Shown piece by piece: positions 56,009-64,000 of a DNA stretch of 64,000 nt. The stretch spans positions 1-64,000 of the forward strand of contig NZ_CAKLPY010000001.1 of the NCBI RefSeq assembly GCF_923079645.1, given 5' to 3'. The notes beneath the pieces are model-generated. The model was not told the DNA's origin, made no database searches, and was given only the letters and a program-made list of their open reading frames with translations. The position numbers were made by a program, and so were the translations under genes. Position 1 is the stretch's first letter; every line of letters begins with the position of its first letter. This stretch comes from Emticicia aquatica. Lineage in GTDB: Bacteria > Bacteroidota > Bacteroidia > Cytophagales > Spirosomataceae.

Positions 56009-58402
56009 CTACCAATTAACCTCTATTTTTTGGCCAGCAGTGAGCGAAATTTGTTTAGTTTTTTTGCCAAAAATCAAAGTGGTTTTGCCACCCTTTTTTG
56101 AAGAAATAACTGTTTTTTTGAGGTTTTTATTTTGCCAATCTATCGCAATTTCAAAACCTCCTCTTGCACAAATACCTTTTGCTGAGCCACTTTCCCATGC
56201 ATCAGGTAAAGCAGGAAGTAACCTTATTTCTTTCTCATCAGATTGTACGAGCATTTCGGCTACGGCCGCAGCTCCACCAAAATTTCCATCAATCTGGAAA
56301 GGTGGATGAGCATCAAATAAGTTTGGATAAGTGCCACCACCACGTGCATAATTGGTTTTTACTTCATCGGGTTCAACATAATGCAATAACTCACGGTACA
56401 TTTTATACGCATGATTGCCGTCCCAAAGTCTTGCCCAAAGATTAATTCTCCAACCTTTGCTCCAACCTGTGGTTTCATCGCCTTTAATTTCAAGTGTTTT
56501 CCTGCAAGCATCGGCTAAAGCGGGCGATTTTATTGGTGTAATATGGTTTCCTGGGAAAAGCCCAAACAAATGCGATTGATGACGGTGTTGCGGTTCGGCA
56601 TCTTCCCAATCGAAGTACCATTCTTGTAAATTACCTTTTTTCCCAATTTGATAGGGATATAATTTTGCTAAAGCATCTTCCAATTTTGCTCTGAATGCAG
56701 CATCTATATTTAATATTTTTGAAGCTTTAATTGTTTTGTCAAAACACTCACGAATCATGGCTAAATCGGCACTTCCACCATACATTGTTGCTCCTTTATA
56801 TCCATCAGAGGCAATGTAAATATTCTCTGGAGAAGTTGATGGTGAGGTAATTAGCTTACCGTTTTTGTCTAATACTAACCATTCCAAACAAAACTGTGCA
56901 GCACCATGCATGATGTCGTATGCTTCATTTTTTAGGAAGTTTTTGTCTTGAGTGAAAACATAATGTTCCCATAAATGTGTACTTAACCAGGCTCCAGCCA
57001 TGTTCCAGTTTGCCCAACATGGGTCGCCTTGACCAAATTCACCAACAGGATTACTCATCGCCCAAATATCAGAATTATGGGCTGCTGTCCAGCCGTTTAC
57101 GCCATAAAAAGTTTTAGCTGTAATTTTACCAGTTTTTGATATATTTTTAATGAAACTGAGCATTGGCGAGTGCATTTCACTCAAATTGGTATTTTCAGCC
57201 AACCAATAATTTTCTTCAGCATTGATATTTGTGGTATAATTACTGCTCCAAGGTGGACGCATATAAGGGTTCCAAATTCCTTGTAAATTAGCAGGAACAC
57301 CTTCAGTTCGTGAACTGCTAATGAGCAAATAACGTCCATATTGGAAATACAAAATTTCTAAATTTTTATCTTCTTCTCCTTTGGCATAACGTCGCAAGCG
57401 TTCGTCAGTTGGAAGATTTGGGGCAGTGGTTTTGCCTAAATTTAAACTTACACGATTGAAATAATTTTGGTAGTTTTTTAGGTGAGCGAGTTTAATTTGG
57501 GCGAAAGTTTTGGCAAAAGCTTTTTGTAAGTTTTGGTTCGCAATGGCATTATTATTCAAGCCTTCGGTTGCTGGATTTTTATCAAAACCGTTAAAACTAC
57601 TTGCAATTGATACATAAATCAACGCTTCGCTAGCATTTTTTATACCTAACGTACTGTCTGTTGTTATGATTTTGCCATCCGTATTTTTGATTTTTGCCAA
57701 AGTTGTAAATCGTGTGCCTTGGTTTTCATCAAAAATGATTGGATTATCACTTTTTCTATAACTTGGCTCTGCATGAATAGGAGCGTAGCCGTTTATTTGT
57801 AGTGTATTTTTGGTAGTTATAGTTTTGTATTTTAACAAACTATTAAATTTCACATCGAAAGACAAAGCCCCTTTTTGACTACTCGTAAGTTTAATAACCA
57901 TGATTTGGTCTGGATACGAAACAAAATATTCACGCGTAAATTTTACGCCTTTCACTTCATAACTTACCTTAGAAATAGCTTCTGAAATATTCAATTCACG
58001 GTAATAATTTGTATATTCTTTGGGTTCATCGGAGTTGATATACATTGTTCCGAGCGGAGCAAATGATTCCGAAAATTTCCCTTGCAATTTTTTGTTGAGT
58101 TTATCTGCCAGTTTATAATCTTCATTTTGCAAAGCCTCCCTAATTGCAGGAAGATTTTTGTATGCCTCTGGATTCATATTGGCATTTACAGGGCCACCTG
58201 ACCAAAGAGTGGCATCATTGAGGTAAATTTTATCCGAATTTACGCCACCAAAAACTGTTGCTCCTATTTTTCCATTGCCCAAAACTAAGCTTTCTTCAAA
58301 ATATTGGGCGGGTTGTTTGTACCAAAGCGTATTGGTCGATTGGCCAAAAACACCAATAAAAGTAAATAAAAGTAAAATAATGCTGAAGTTGTATTTTTTC
58401 AT
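56009..58402 (-). CDS. GH95 alpha-L-fucosidase / alpha-L-galactosidase
   Basis: 797 residues with signal peptide (about 1-20). The GH95 pattern is complete: N-terminal beta-domain (LGNGKIGATVFGG, NDATLWSGGP), (alpha/alpha)6 barrel with EGVPANLQGIWNPY, the paired N392 and N394 (TNINAEENYW), E526 (STSPENIY) and the catalytic-base region FQIDGNFGG. These match the catalytic residues known from the bifidobacterial 1,2-alpha-L-fucosidase. Residue 395 is Ala where many fucosidases read NINTEMNYW, which could alter specificity. In pectin loci GH95 removes terminal L-galactose or L-fucose. Confidence 0.92.
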   Translation of the reverse strand: MKKYNFSIILLLFTFIGVFGQSTNTLWYKQPAQYFEESLVLGNGKIGATVFGGVNSDKIYLNDATLWSGGPVNANMNPEAYKNLPAIREALQNEDYKLADKLNKKLQGKFSESFAPLGTMYINSDEPKEYTNYYRELNISEAISKVSYEVKGVKFTREYFVSYPDQIMVIKLTSSQKGALSFDVKFNSLLKYKTITTKNTLQINGYAPIHAEPSYRKSDNPIIFDENQGTRFTTLAKIKNTDGKIITTDSTLGIKNASEALIYVSIASSFNGFDKNPATEGLNNNAIANQNLQKAFAKTFAQIKLAHLKNYQNYFNRVSLNLGKTTAPNLPTDERLRRYAKGEEDKNLEILYFQYGRYLLISSSRTEGVPANLQGIWNPYMRPPWSSNYTTNINAEENYWLAENTNLSEMHSPMLSFIKNISKTGKITAKTFYGVNGWTAAHNSDIWAMSNPVGEFGQGDPCWANWNMAGAWLSTHLWEHYVFTQDKNFLKNEAYDIMHGAAQFCLEWLVLDKNGKLITSPSTSPENIYIASDGYKGATMYGGSADLAMIRECFDKTIKASKILNIDAAFRAKLEDALAKLYPYQIGKKGNLQEWYFDWEDAEPQHRHQSHLFGLFPGNHITPIKSPALADACRKTLEIKGDETTGWSKGWRINLWARLWDGNHAYKMYRELLHYVEPDEVKTNYARGGGTYPNLFDAHPPFQIDGNFGGAAAVAEMLVQSDEKEIRLLPALPDAWESGSAKGICARGGFEIAIDWQNKNLKKTVISSKKGGKTTLIFGKKTKQISLTAGQKIEVNW

Positions 58403-58435
58403 TGAATATGATAGGGAAGGGTTGAATTGATTTTA

Positions 58436-58443
58436 CAAATATA
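58436..58443 (-). promoter_or_regulatory. -7 box TATATTTG upstream of GH95
   Basis: Exact TAnnTTTG match on the minus strand, 34 bases before the start; a TTG lies 16 bases further upstream, shorter than the usual spacing. Confidence 0.4.
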
Positions 58444-58501
58444 AGAAACGATTTTCAAACAATGGACATGGCTTTGTTGATTTGATATTTAGTAGATTTC
58501 C

Positions 58502-58555
58502 AAAAAAAATGCTTGACATTTCCAACTTTTGAAGTCGAAATATCAAGCATTTTTT
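58502..58555 (-). terminator. Terminator of the MIOX gene
   Basis: Arms aaaaaatgcttga and tcaagcatttttt enclose 26 bases; A- and T-runs at both ends, 25 bases past the stop. Confidence 0.7.
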
Positions 58556-58579
58556 ACGTTTTAATTGAATCAAGTAAAA

Positions 58580-59455
58580 TTAAAACTTCAACGTACTTGG
58601 TAAATATTTGGCTACCAAATCTTCGTAATATGGTCGAAGTGCTTTTGCATCAGGCGGAACAGGCACTTTTGAATATAAATCATAAGGATTAAACTTATCT
58701 ACCCATTTAAACATTTTGTAGTCGTGTGCCGACATCAAATGGCTATATGCGTCGTCACGGTGTTGTGGATAAAATGAGTGATAGCGAATCGGATATAACG
58801 CTTCTTCAGGCAAATAATTTTTCATCATTTGGTAAAGATATTCGTCATGTCCCCAAGACATTTTTACATTTTCAAGACCGCAATTAGGTGAATAAACACC
58901 ATATTTTGTATTGTATCTTTCGTCTTTTGAATCAGGATTTGCCTCAAAGAATTCTGGATAAACAATTTTGTCGGAGTGTTTGCAACCAACAGGGAAAGTA
59001 TCGCCTACAACTGCCCATTGAGGTTCGCCGAATAGACATAAAACTTTGCCCAAGTCGTGCATAAAACCCATTAATACAAACCAATCTGGATGACCATCAG
59101 CTCTGATTGCTTCCGAAGTTTGTAATAAATGTTGGAATTGGTCAAGATTTGTATCAGGGTCAGAATCATCAACTAATGTATTCAAGAAATCAATGGCATC
59201 CCAAACTGACATTTCTCGTTTGTCGAATTTCAAGAATTCTTTTTCTTTCTCCAACACAAAATCGTAAGTTTGGTAAGTATGATTCAAACGATAAAATTCT
59301 CTTACAGTATTTACTCGCTCAGAATCTACGTAATTACGGTATTCTTCTTTGGCTTTTTTCTCAGCATTTTTTGGCTCTGGGTATCTTTGAAGTAAATCAT
59401 CTTCCCATTCATCCATGCTTGCCAAAGGCGAAATTTCTTTTTCGGTGAAGCTCAT
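58580..59455 (-). CDS. myo-Inositol oxygenase (MIOX)
   Basis: Di-iron oxygenase that opens myo-inositol to D-glucuronate with O2. 291 residues strikingly close to the animal and plant enzyme: [18 protein letters not shown] is nearly identical to the human protein as recalled. All metal ligands are in place: H109, H133-D134 (FMHDLGK), H203 (SWGHDEY), H226 (YHSFYP) and D259 (NPYDLYSK), plus substrate-side K137. No signal peptide, so it acts in the cytoplasm. It sits directly after susCD in its own unit, preceded by a LacI-type operator-like site and closed by its own terminator. Its product is the substrate of UxaC at 36802. Confidence 0.95.
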   Translation of the reverse strand: MSFTEKEISPLASMDEWEDDLLQRYPEPKNAEKKAKEEYRNYVDSERVNTVREFYRLNHTYQTYDFVLEKEKEFLKFDKREMSVWDAIDFLNTLVDDSDPDTNLDQFQHLLQTSEAIRADGHPDWFVLMGFMHDLGKVLCLFGEPQWAVVGDTFPVGCKHSDKIVYPEFFEANPDSKDERYNTKYGVYSPNCGLENVKMSWGHDEYLYQMMKNYLPEEALYPIRYHSFYPQHRDDAYSHLMSAHDYKMFKWVDKFNPYDLYSKVPVPPDAKALRPYYEDLVAKYLPSTLKF

Positions 59456-59548
59456 TTGTATTTTCTTTTGAATTTTCTAAAGATTTTGCTTAAAAACTAA
59501 CAAATATTGTGCAATAAAGTTATAAAATCTATAATATTTCAAATAAAA

Positions 59549-59565
59549 TTTACGCAAACGTTTGA
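59549..59565 (-). promoter_or_regulatory. LacI-family operator-like site upstream of MIOX
   Basis: ACGCAAACGTTTG with a perfect 10-bp palindrome CAAACGTTTG (59555-59564), about 95 bases before the MIOX start. It shares 14 identical bases with the site upstream of GH43 and closely resembles the PurR/LacI consensus half-sites. Confidence 0.55.
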
Positions 59566-59572
59566 AATCGTT

Positions 59573-59606
59573 GTAGAAGAGACGTTGCCAAACAACGCCT
59601 CTTCTA
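59573..59606 (-). terminator. Terminator of the susCD unit
   Basis: Arms gtagaagagacgttg (59573-59587) and caacgcctcttctat (59592-59606) pair over 15 bp with two G-T/A-C type exceptions; it lies 19 bases past the susD stop. Confidence 0.6.
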
Positions 59607-59624
59607 TCGAAATTTTGAATAATA

Positions 59625-61310
59625 TTAATACCCTTGGTTTTGTTTCAAATAACCAGGAAGATTTGATGCACCATCAATGGCAGTTTGTGGAATTGGGAAA
59701 ATTCTCTTCAACTTATCGCTGTTAGTTTTTTCAGTCCAAGTTCCTTCATATTTACCAAAACGAATCATATCTGTACGTCTTTGGTGTTCCCAATAAAACT
59801 CAAATCCACGCTCTTTGAATAAAATATCCAACGACATTGATGTCAATGCAGGTGGTGCAGATGTTCTGGCAGCTCTAACAATATTTACGTCGGCTAAAGC
59901 ACCTGCAGCATCATTACTTTTACGCAATTTTGCTTCGGCACGCATCATAAAAACATCAGCCAAACGAAGTATCACGATATCGGCTTCACCGAAGTTTCGT
60001 CCACTAACCGACTTCTTGCTAAATTCATATTTTTCAACTCTGTAACCCGAACTATAATCACTTCCTGCAGTAGTGAAGTCAACATTTTCAGTAAAAAATA
60101 CCGGTGCGGTTGGGCGGTTACGTGTATCATTGAAAAGCTTACCTACTTTGAAGTTTTTACCATCTGGACACTTCAAGAAAACACCATTTTTTCTAATTAA
60201 GCCATATTGTTGGCCACGTAAAATACCACGATTGATATTGAAATCTGCTTCAGCAACACAAGAATCGGCTGGATTAGAATAAATAGACAAGTTTTGCTTG
60301 TGAAATCTTGGGTCAACTGCTGCTGGATCTTTTGGTGCGTATTCGTTTGCCCAAGTTCTATAAAAATCAGGGGTAATGGCTGGGCCATCAGTTCCGTTGG
60401 CATTCGGATAATTTGGAAGCGGAAATTGGTCACCCGATAACGAGAAATATGCCATACGGTTATGTCCATTCAATTCTGCTCTTTGGTCAATCGCAAAAAT
60501 TAATTCTGGATTTGTGTGATTATCCGACCCAAAAATTGAGAAATAGTCAGCAGATAACTTGTATTGTCCTGAGTTAATAATTTTATCGCAATACTCTGTT
60601 ACTTTGTCCATTTCTTCTGGTTTGAAATTAGGCGTACCATAAATATCACGGTAAACTGCGGCGTTTAAATACAAACGAGCGAGTAAACCCCAAACTGCAC
60701 CTTTTGAAAGGCGACCAGGCCCGACGGTAGCATCTAAATTTGGCTCAATTGCAAGAAGTTCATTTTTGATGTATTGAAAAGCTTCTTCTCCACGAATAAT
60801 TTTTGATGTTTCGCCGATGTCCTCTTTCACGAAAACCAAACCAAAAAGGTCTAAAGTTAACATTGAGTAGTAGGCACGCATACCTCTTGCTTCTGCAAGA
60901 TACACTTTTGCACTTGGGTCATTGAGGGTTGGCAAAGTATTGATTGCCGTAATTGCTCTTGACATTCCTTGCAAAATAAAGTTCCAAGTATTACGCAAAT
61001 TTGGGTCAGTACTTTGGTAGGTATGTTGGTGCATAGCCATATAAATTCCGTTATCGCCCCAATCGGTACCGCCACGATATGGTAAAATAGCTTCGTCGGT
61101 AGAGATTTCTTGAATGGCAAAATAGTTAGTATGCAAGAAAATATCGGGAAGACGAGCATAAACGGGAGCAATGATTCCGTCGGCTGCTTGTTTGTCGGTT
61201 AATTTAGCTGCAGAAAGCGTTTCATCCAAGATTTCTTCTTTCAAGTCGGTACAGCTTTCAAAAAATATGATACTAAAAAGCATCAGTACTGAATATATTT
61301 TCTTTTTCAT
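59625..61310 (-). CDS. susD: SusD/RagB-type glycan-binding lipoprotein
   Basis: 561 residues with a lipobox (FFESC, Cys20) and the SusD fold: N-terminal TPR-like helices (NTWNFILQGMSRAITAIN, EARGMRAYYSMLTLDLFG) and a C-terminal RagB segment with ILRLADVFMMRAEAKLR and FKERGFEFYWEHQRRTDMIRF-type helices. It forms the surface lid of the adjacent SusC and binds the oligosaccharide. It follows susC by 64 bases. Its ligand is not evident, but the neighbouring enzymes point to a pectic glycan. Confidence 0.95.
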   Translation of the reverse strand: MKKKIYSVLMLFSIIFFESCTDLKEEILDETLSAAKLTDKQAADGIIAPVYARLPDIFLHTNYFAIQEISTDEAILPYRGGTDWGDNGIYMAMHQHTYQSTDPNLRNTWNFILQGMSRAITAINTLPTLNDPSAKVYLAEARGMRAYYSMLTLDLFGLVFVKEDIGETSKIIRGEEAFQYIKNELLAIEPNLDATVGPGRLSKGAVWGLLARLYLNAAVYRDIYGTPNFKPEEMDKVTEYCDKIINSGQYKLSADYFSIFGSDNHTNPELIFAIDQRAELNGHNRMAYFSLSGDQFPLPNYPNANGTDGPAITPDFYRTWANEYAPKDPAAVDPRFHKQNLSIYSNPADSCVAEADFNINRGILRGQQYGLIRKNGVFLKCPDGKNFKVGKLFNDTRNRPTAPVFFTENVDFTTAGSDYSSGYRVEKYEFSKKSVSGRNFGEADIVILRLADVFMMRAEAKLRKSNDAAGALADVNIVRAARTSAPPALTSMSLDILFKERGFEFYWEHQRRTDMIRFGKYEGTWTEKTNSDKLKRIFPIPQTAIDGASNLPGYLKQNQGY

Positions 61311-61374
61311 TTGAGTAATATTTTTATGATTTCAACTATTTATGCCTTTTTTAGTTAGACATAATTTCTAAAAA

Positions 61375-64000
61375 TTAGAATGAAACATTTAGTCCAAAAA
61401 TGATTGATTTAGCTTTTGGATAACTTAAATAATCAATACCGTATGACGATATTCCGTTGATAGTTCGGTCAGTGTTAACTTCTGGGTCGTAACCGTTATA
61501 TTTCGTGATAACGAAAAGGTTTTGGCCCGTTACTGACAGACGTAATGTTGGAATATATTTGTCAATTCCTAATGCTCTCGTATTGAAATTATAGCCTAAA
61601 GCCAAGTTGTTTAGACGAAGGAATGCACCATCTTTTAAGAATCTAGTCGAAACAGGAGCGGCATTATTTGTTGATTCATTGGCATTTTTTACGGCTTCAG
61701 GAGTTGTATTAATTCCTTTCGATAATCTCAATTTATAGAAATTCGAGTTGGCAGTATTATCATAAATTTTATTACCACGCACACCATTGAAATTGACAAT
61801 CAAATCGAAACCTTTGTAACCGATATTTCCAAAAAAGTTATATTGCATGGTTGGCAATGCACTTCCTGCTGCAATTCTATCTTTGTCAGTCACAAGTCCG
61901 TCTCCATCAACATCTCGGTAAGTACTCAAACCTTTGTCGTCAAATCCTGTAAATTCTTTTAAGAAAAACGTACCGATTGGCTGACCGCTGATGTAACCAT
62001 TAATTGTAGCCGAGGTTAAACCAGAACCTGATGCACTTCCTGAAGGAATAACCGAATAGGGTGAATTATTAACAACATTTTTGATGAAAGTAACATTTCC
62101 ACCAATTCCATAGTTAAGTCCACTTTTAGTTTTTTGACGGTAAGCTAAATCAATTTCCAAACCTTTATTGACAATTTTCATGTCGTGAACATTTGTCCAG
62201 AAAGTACCCGCAGGCTGCACTGGGTCAGAAGGAATAACTTCCAATAAAATATCGTTTGAAACTTTATTGAAATAGTCAACCGAGCCCGATAACGCACCAT
62301 TCAAAAAGCCAAAATCAACTCCAATATTACTTTGTGATGAAACTTCCCACTGAATATCAGGGTTTGCCAAGCGAGTGTAGGTAGTTCCTGCTGGATAAAC
62401 ATTTGATGAATTAAGAGGATAACTCGTTGAAGCCGCAACTTGTGAAGTAAACAAAGCTTGGGTAATTTTTGAAGGAATTTCTTGATTACCTGTTTGTCCC
62501 CAACCAGCTCTTAATTTTAGATTACTTACTGGCGAAGATTTCATGAATTCTTCTTCCGAAATTCTCCAACCTGCTGCAAATGAAGGGAAAATACCGTATT
62601 TATTGTTTGCACCGAATTTTGATGAACCATCAGCACGAACAGTTGCGGTTAATAAGTACTTATTTTTGTATTGATAATTTACTCTTGAAAAAAATGATTG
62701 AAGTTCATTTTTAAGAGCATAACCCGATGGTTTGTTGTTGGCAAGGGTTAATTCTTGACCTAAACCTGGGTTATAAATTGGCTCAATATCAGAAATTGGA
62801 AATTTATTGATACTAGATGAACGTCCTTGTAAGAAAAACTTTTGATAAGAATGACCTGCTAATGCCGTTAGGCTATGGTCTTTCCAATCGTGCGAATAAG
62901 TAAGGTAGTTTTCGATGAGACTGTTACTGTTCGTATTGTAAATGGTTTCGAGGCGACCGTCTTGTAAAGGCACTGCATTAGGCAAAGACTCTAAATCACG
63001 AACTGAGTTTGAATTATCAATGCCATAATTTAAACGGTATGTTAAATCTTTAGTAATTTTGAAAGATGGAGAAATGTTTCCAATCAAACGGTTTGTTTTA
63101 GTGATGTCTTTTTCCAACTTTAAACTAACCAAAGGATTCACTAAGTTTGGATAAACTGCTGGATTTCCATTAGAATCATACGCTGGGTATGTTGGGTTGG
63201 TAGAAATGGCATTTCCAAGCATGCTTCCAATTGGTGGACGAGCATTTGTTGTAGAAGTTACATTTAAGTTGGCATCAACTATTAAGCGGTCATCCCAAAA
63301 CTTTTGGCTAACGTTGATTCTTCCTGTATATCGGTCTAAATCATTGTTTTTCAGAATACCTTCTTGTTTTTGAGCACCAAACGAAGCATAATAAGTCAAT
63401 TTTCCTGCTCCGCCACCCAAAGTTAAGTTATGGTTTTGTGTGTATGCGGTTCGTGTAATTTCTTTTTGCCAGTCGGTATTTCCTTTCAAATCTTCTAAAA
63501 CACCGCCTACACTTGGTACGGCTTTACGGTATTCGTCGGCCGTGTAAATAGGCAACGCACGTGCGATTTCTGAAATACCTAAACTTGCCGAATAGTTAAG
63601 CGATGAGCTGCCTGCTTTCCCTTTTTTTGTTGTAATCAAAATAACACCATTTGCTCCACGTGACCCATAAATGGCAGTTGCGGAAGCATCTTTCAATACA
63701 TCAATTGTTTCAATATCTTGTGGATTCAAGAATGTTAGCGGATTCATTGCTCCGCCTGTTCCCGAATTATCTAAAGCTAAACCATCCACTACAAATAGTG
63801 GTGTACTTCCTGTACGAACACCACCAGGGCCTCTAATCGTAATTCCTTGTGCTGAACCTGGCTCTCCACTTGCCGACGTAACATTTACACCTGCAACTTT
63901 ACCTTGTAATAATTGCTCAGGCGAGTTGATAATTCCTTTGTTAAATTCTTCACTTCTGACTGATTTCACCGCACCAGTAATATCAGTTTTTTTAGCTGTA
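61375..64000 (-). CDS. susC: SusC-type TonB-dependent transporter, 5' end outside the window
   Basis: About 875 codons are present and the frame is still open at position 64000, so the signal peptide and the regulatory-like domain lie beyond the edge; the GTG at 63969 is an internal valine. The visible plug begins with the SusC hallmark AKKTDITGAVKSV and continues with LLQGKVAGVNVTSASGEPGS, ITIRGPGGVRTGSTPLFVVD and IYGSRGANGVILITTKKGK. The 22-strand barrel ends in YPKAKSIIFGLNVSF. It imports oligosaccharides across the outer membrane together with SusD. Confidence 0.95.
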   Translation of the reverse strand, partial: TAKKTDITGAVKSVRSEEFNKGIINSPEQLLQGKVAGVNVTSASGEPGSAQGITIRGPGGVRTGSTPLFVVDGLALDNSGTGGAMNPLTFLNPQDIETIDVLKDASATAIYGSRGANGVILITTKKGKAGSSSLNYSASLGISEIARALPIYTADEYRKAVPSVGGVLEDLKGNTDWQKEITRTAYTQNHNLTLGGGAGKLTYYASFGAQKQEGILKNNDLDRYTGRINVSQKFWDDRLIVDANLNVTSTTNARPPIGSMLGNAISTNPTYPAYDSNGNPAVYPNLVNPLVSLKLEKDITKTNRLIGNISPSFKITKDLTYRLNYGIDNSNSVRDLESLPNAVPLQDGRLETIYNTNSNSLIENYLTYSHDWKDHSLTALAGHSYQKFFLQGRSSSINKFPISDIEPIYNPGLGQELTLANNKPSGYALKNELQSFFSRVNYQYKNKYLLTATVRADGSSKFGANNKYGIFPSFAAGWRISEEEFMKSSPVSNLKLRAGWGQTGNQEIPSKITQALFTSQVAASTSYPLNSSNVYPAGTTYTRLANPDIQWEVSSQSNIGVDFGFLNGALSGSVDYFNKVSNDILLEVIPSDPVQPAGTFWTNVHDMKIVNKGLEIDLAYRQKTKSGLNYGIGGNVTFIKNVVNNSPYSVIPSGSASGSGLTSATINGYISGQPIGTFFLKEFTGFDDKGLSTYRDVDGDGLVTDKDRIAAGSALPTMQYNFFGNIGYKGFDLIVNFNGVRGNKIYDNTANSNFYKLRLSKGINTTPEAVKNANESTNNAAPVSTRFLKDGAFLRLNNLALGYNFNTRALGIDKYIPTLRLSVTGQNLFVITKYNGYDPEVNTDRTINGISSYGIDYLSYPKAKSIIFGLNVSF

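Overview
The window looks like a chromosomal stretch of an aerobic, AT-rich, polysaccharide-degrading member of the Bacteroidota, probably the Cytophagales. This rests on gene content: type IX secretion (T9SS) C-terminal sorting domains of both kinds, a SusC/SusD pair, DUF4249 and STN-TonB receptor genes, SPI/SPII signal peptides, TAnnTTTG-type promoter boxes and no visible Shine-Dalgarno sequences. The genus cannot be fixed from the sequence alone. No rRNA, tRNA, CRISPR array, IS element or prophage was recognised.

Layout. (1) 1-9148: the 3' part of a giant repetitive secreted protein (about 20 cysteine-rich Ig-like repeats, DUF11-like domains, a type-B T9SS sorting domain), followed by a TPR/beta-propeller/OmpA cell-envelope protein of PorE-like architecture. 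(2) 9149-12649: an accessory patch with a degenerate HNH-AP2 protein, a duplicated non-coding element carrying a strong hairpin, and a receiver protein with a vestigial kinase-like N-terminus. (3) 12650-16534: a PAS-rich hybrid histidine kinase with its own receiver and Hpt domain, then a LytTR response regulator. (4) 16616-29520: housekeeping genes: sbcDC, thioredoxin, RluA-type pseudouridine synthase, a lipoprotein, M19 dipeptidase, a DUF4286 protein, then YfhO membrane protein / methyltransferase / MFS permease. (5) 29728-32470: a secreted pectate lyase and a YihY-type membrane protein. (6) 32540-38202 (minus): uxaC, an ExuT-like hexuronate permease, an NTF2-like protein, a serine hydrolase and dapA. 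(7) 38468-40087 (plus): a secreted metzincin-type protease. (8) 40171-64000 (minus): a large polysaccharide utilisation locus (PUL): susC (cut by the window edge), susD, myo-inositol oxygenase, GH95, GH43-like, GH39-like, a small secreted unknown, an STN-type TonB receptor with a DUF4249 lipoprotein and a macroglobulin-like/plug-like protein, a GH65-like six-hairpin enzyme, rhaM, and two GH88/GH105-family unsaturated-uronyl hydrolases.

How it works together (inference). Pectate lyase, GH105, GH95, GH43, GH39 and RhaM together point to a pectic substrate, most likely rhamnogalacturonan with arabinose/fucose/galactose side groups. SusCD imports oligosaccharides and GH105 removes the unsaturated uronic acid left by lyases. 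Uronates are taken up by the ExuT-like permease and isomerised by UxaC. Myo-inositol oxygenase makes D-glucuronate, the substrate of the same UxaC, so inositol and uronic-acid catabolism appear wired into one locus. Two intergenic sites share a 14-base sequence ending in a LacI-family-like AACGTT core. Each lies just past a terminator hairpin and upstream of a new transcription unit (MIOX; GH43-GH39), which suggests control by a LacI-type regulator encoded elsewhere.
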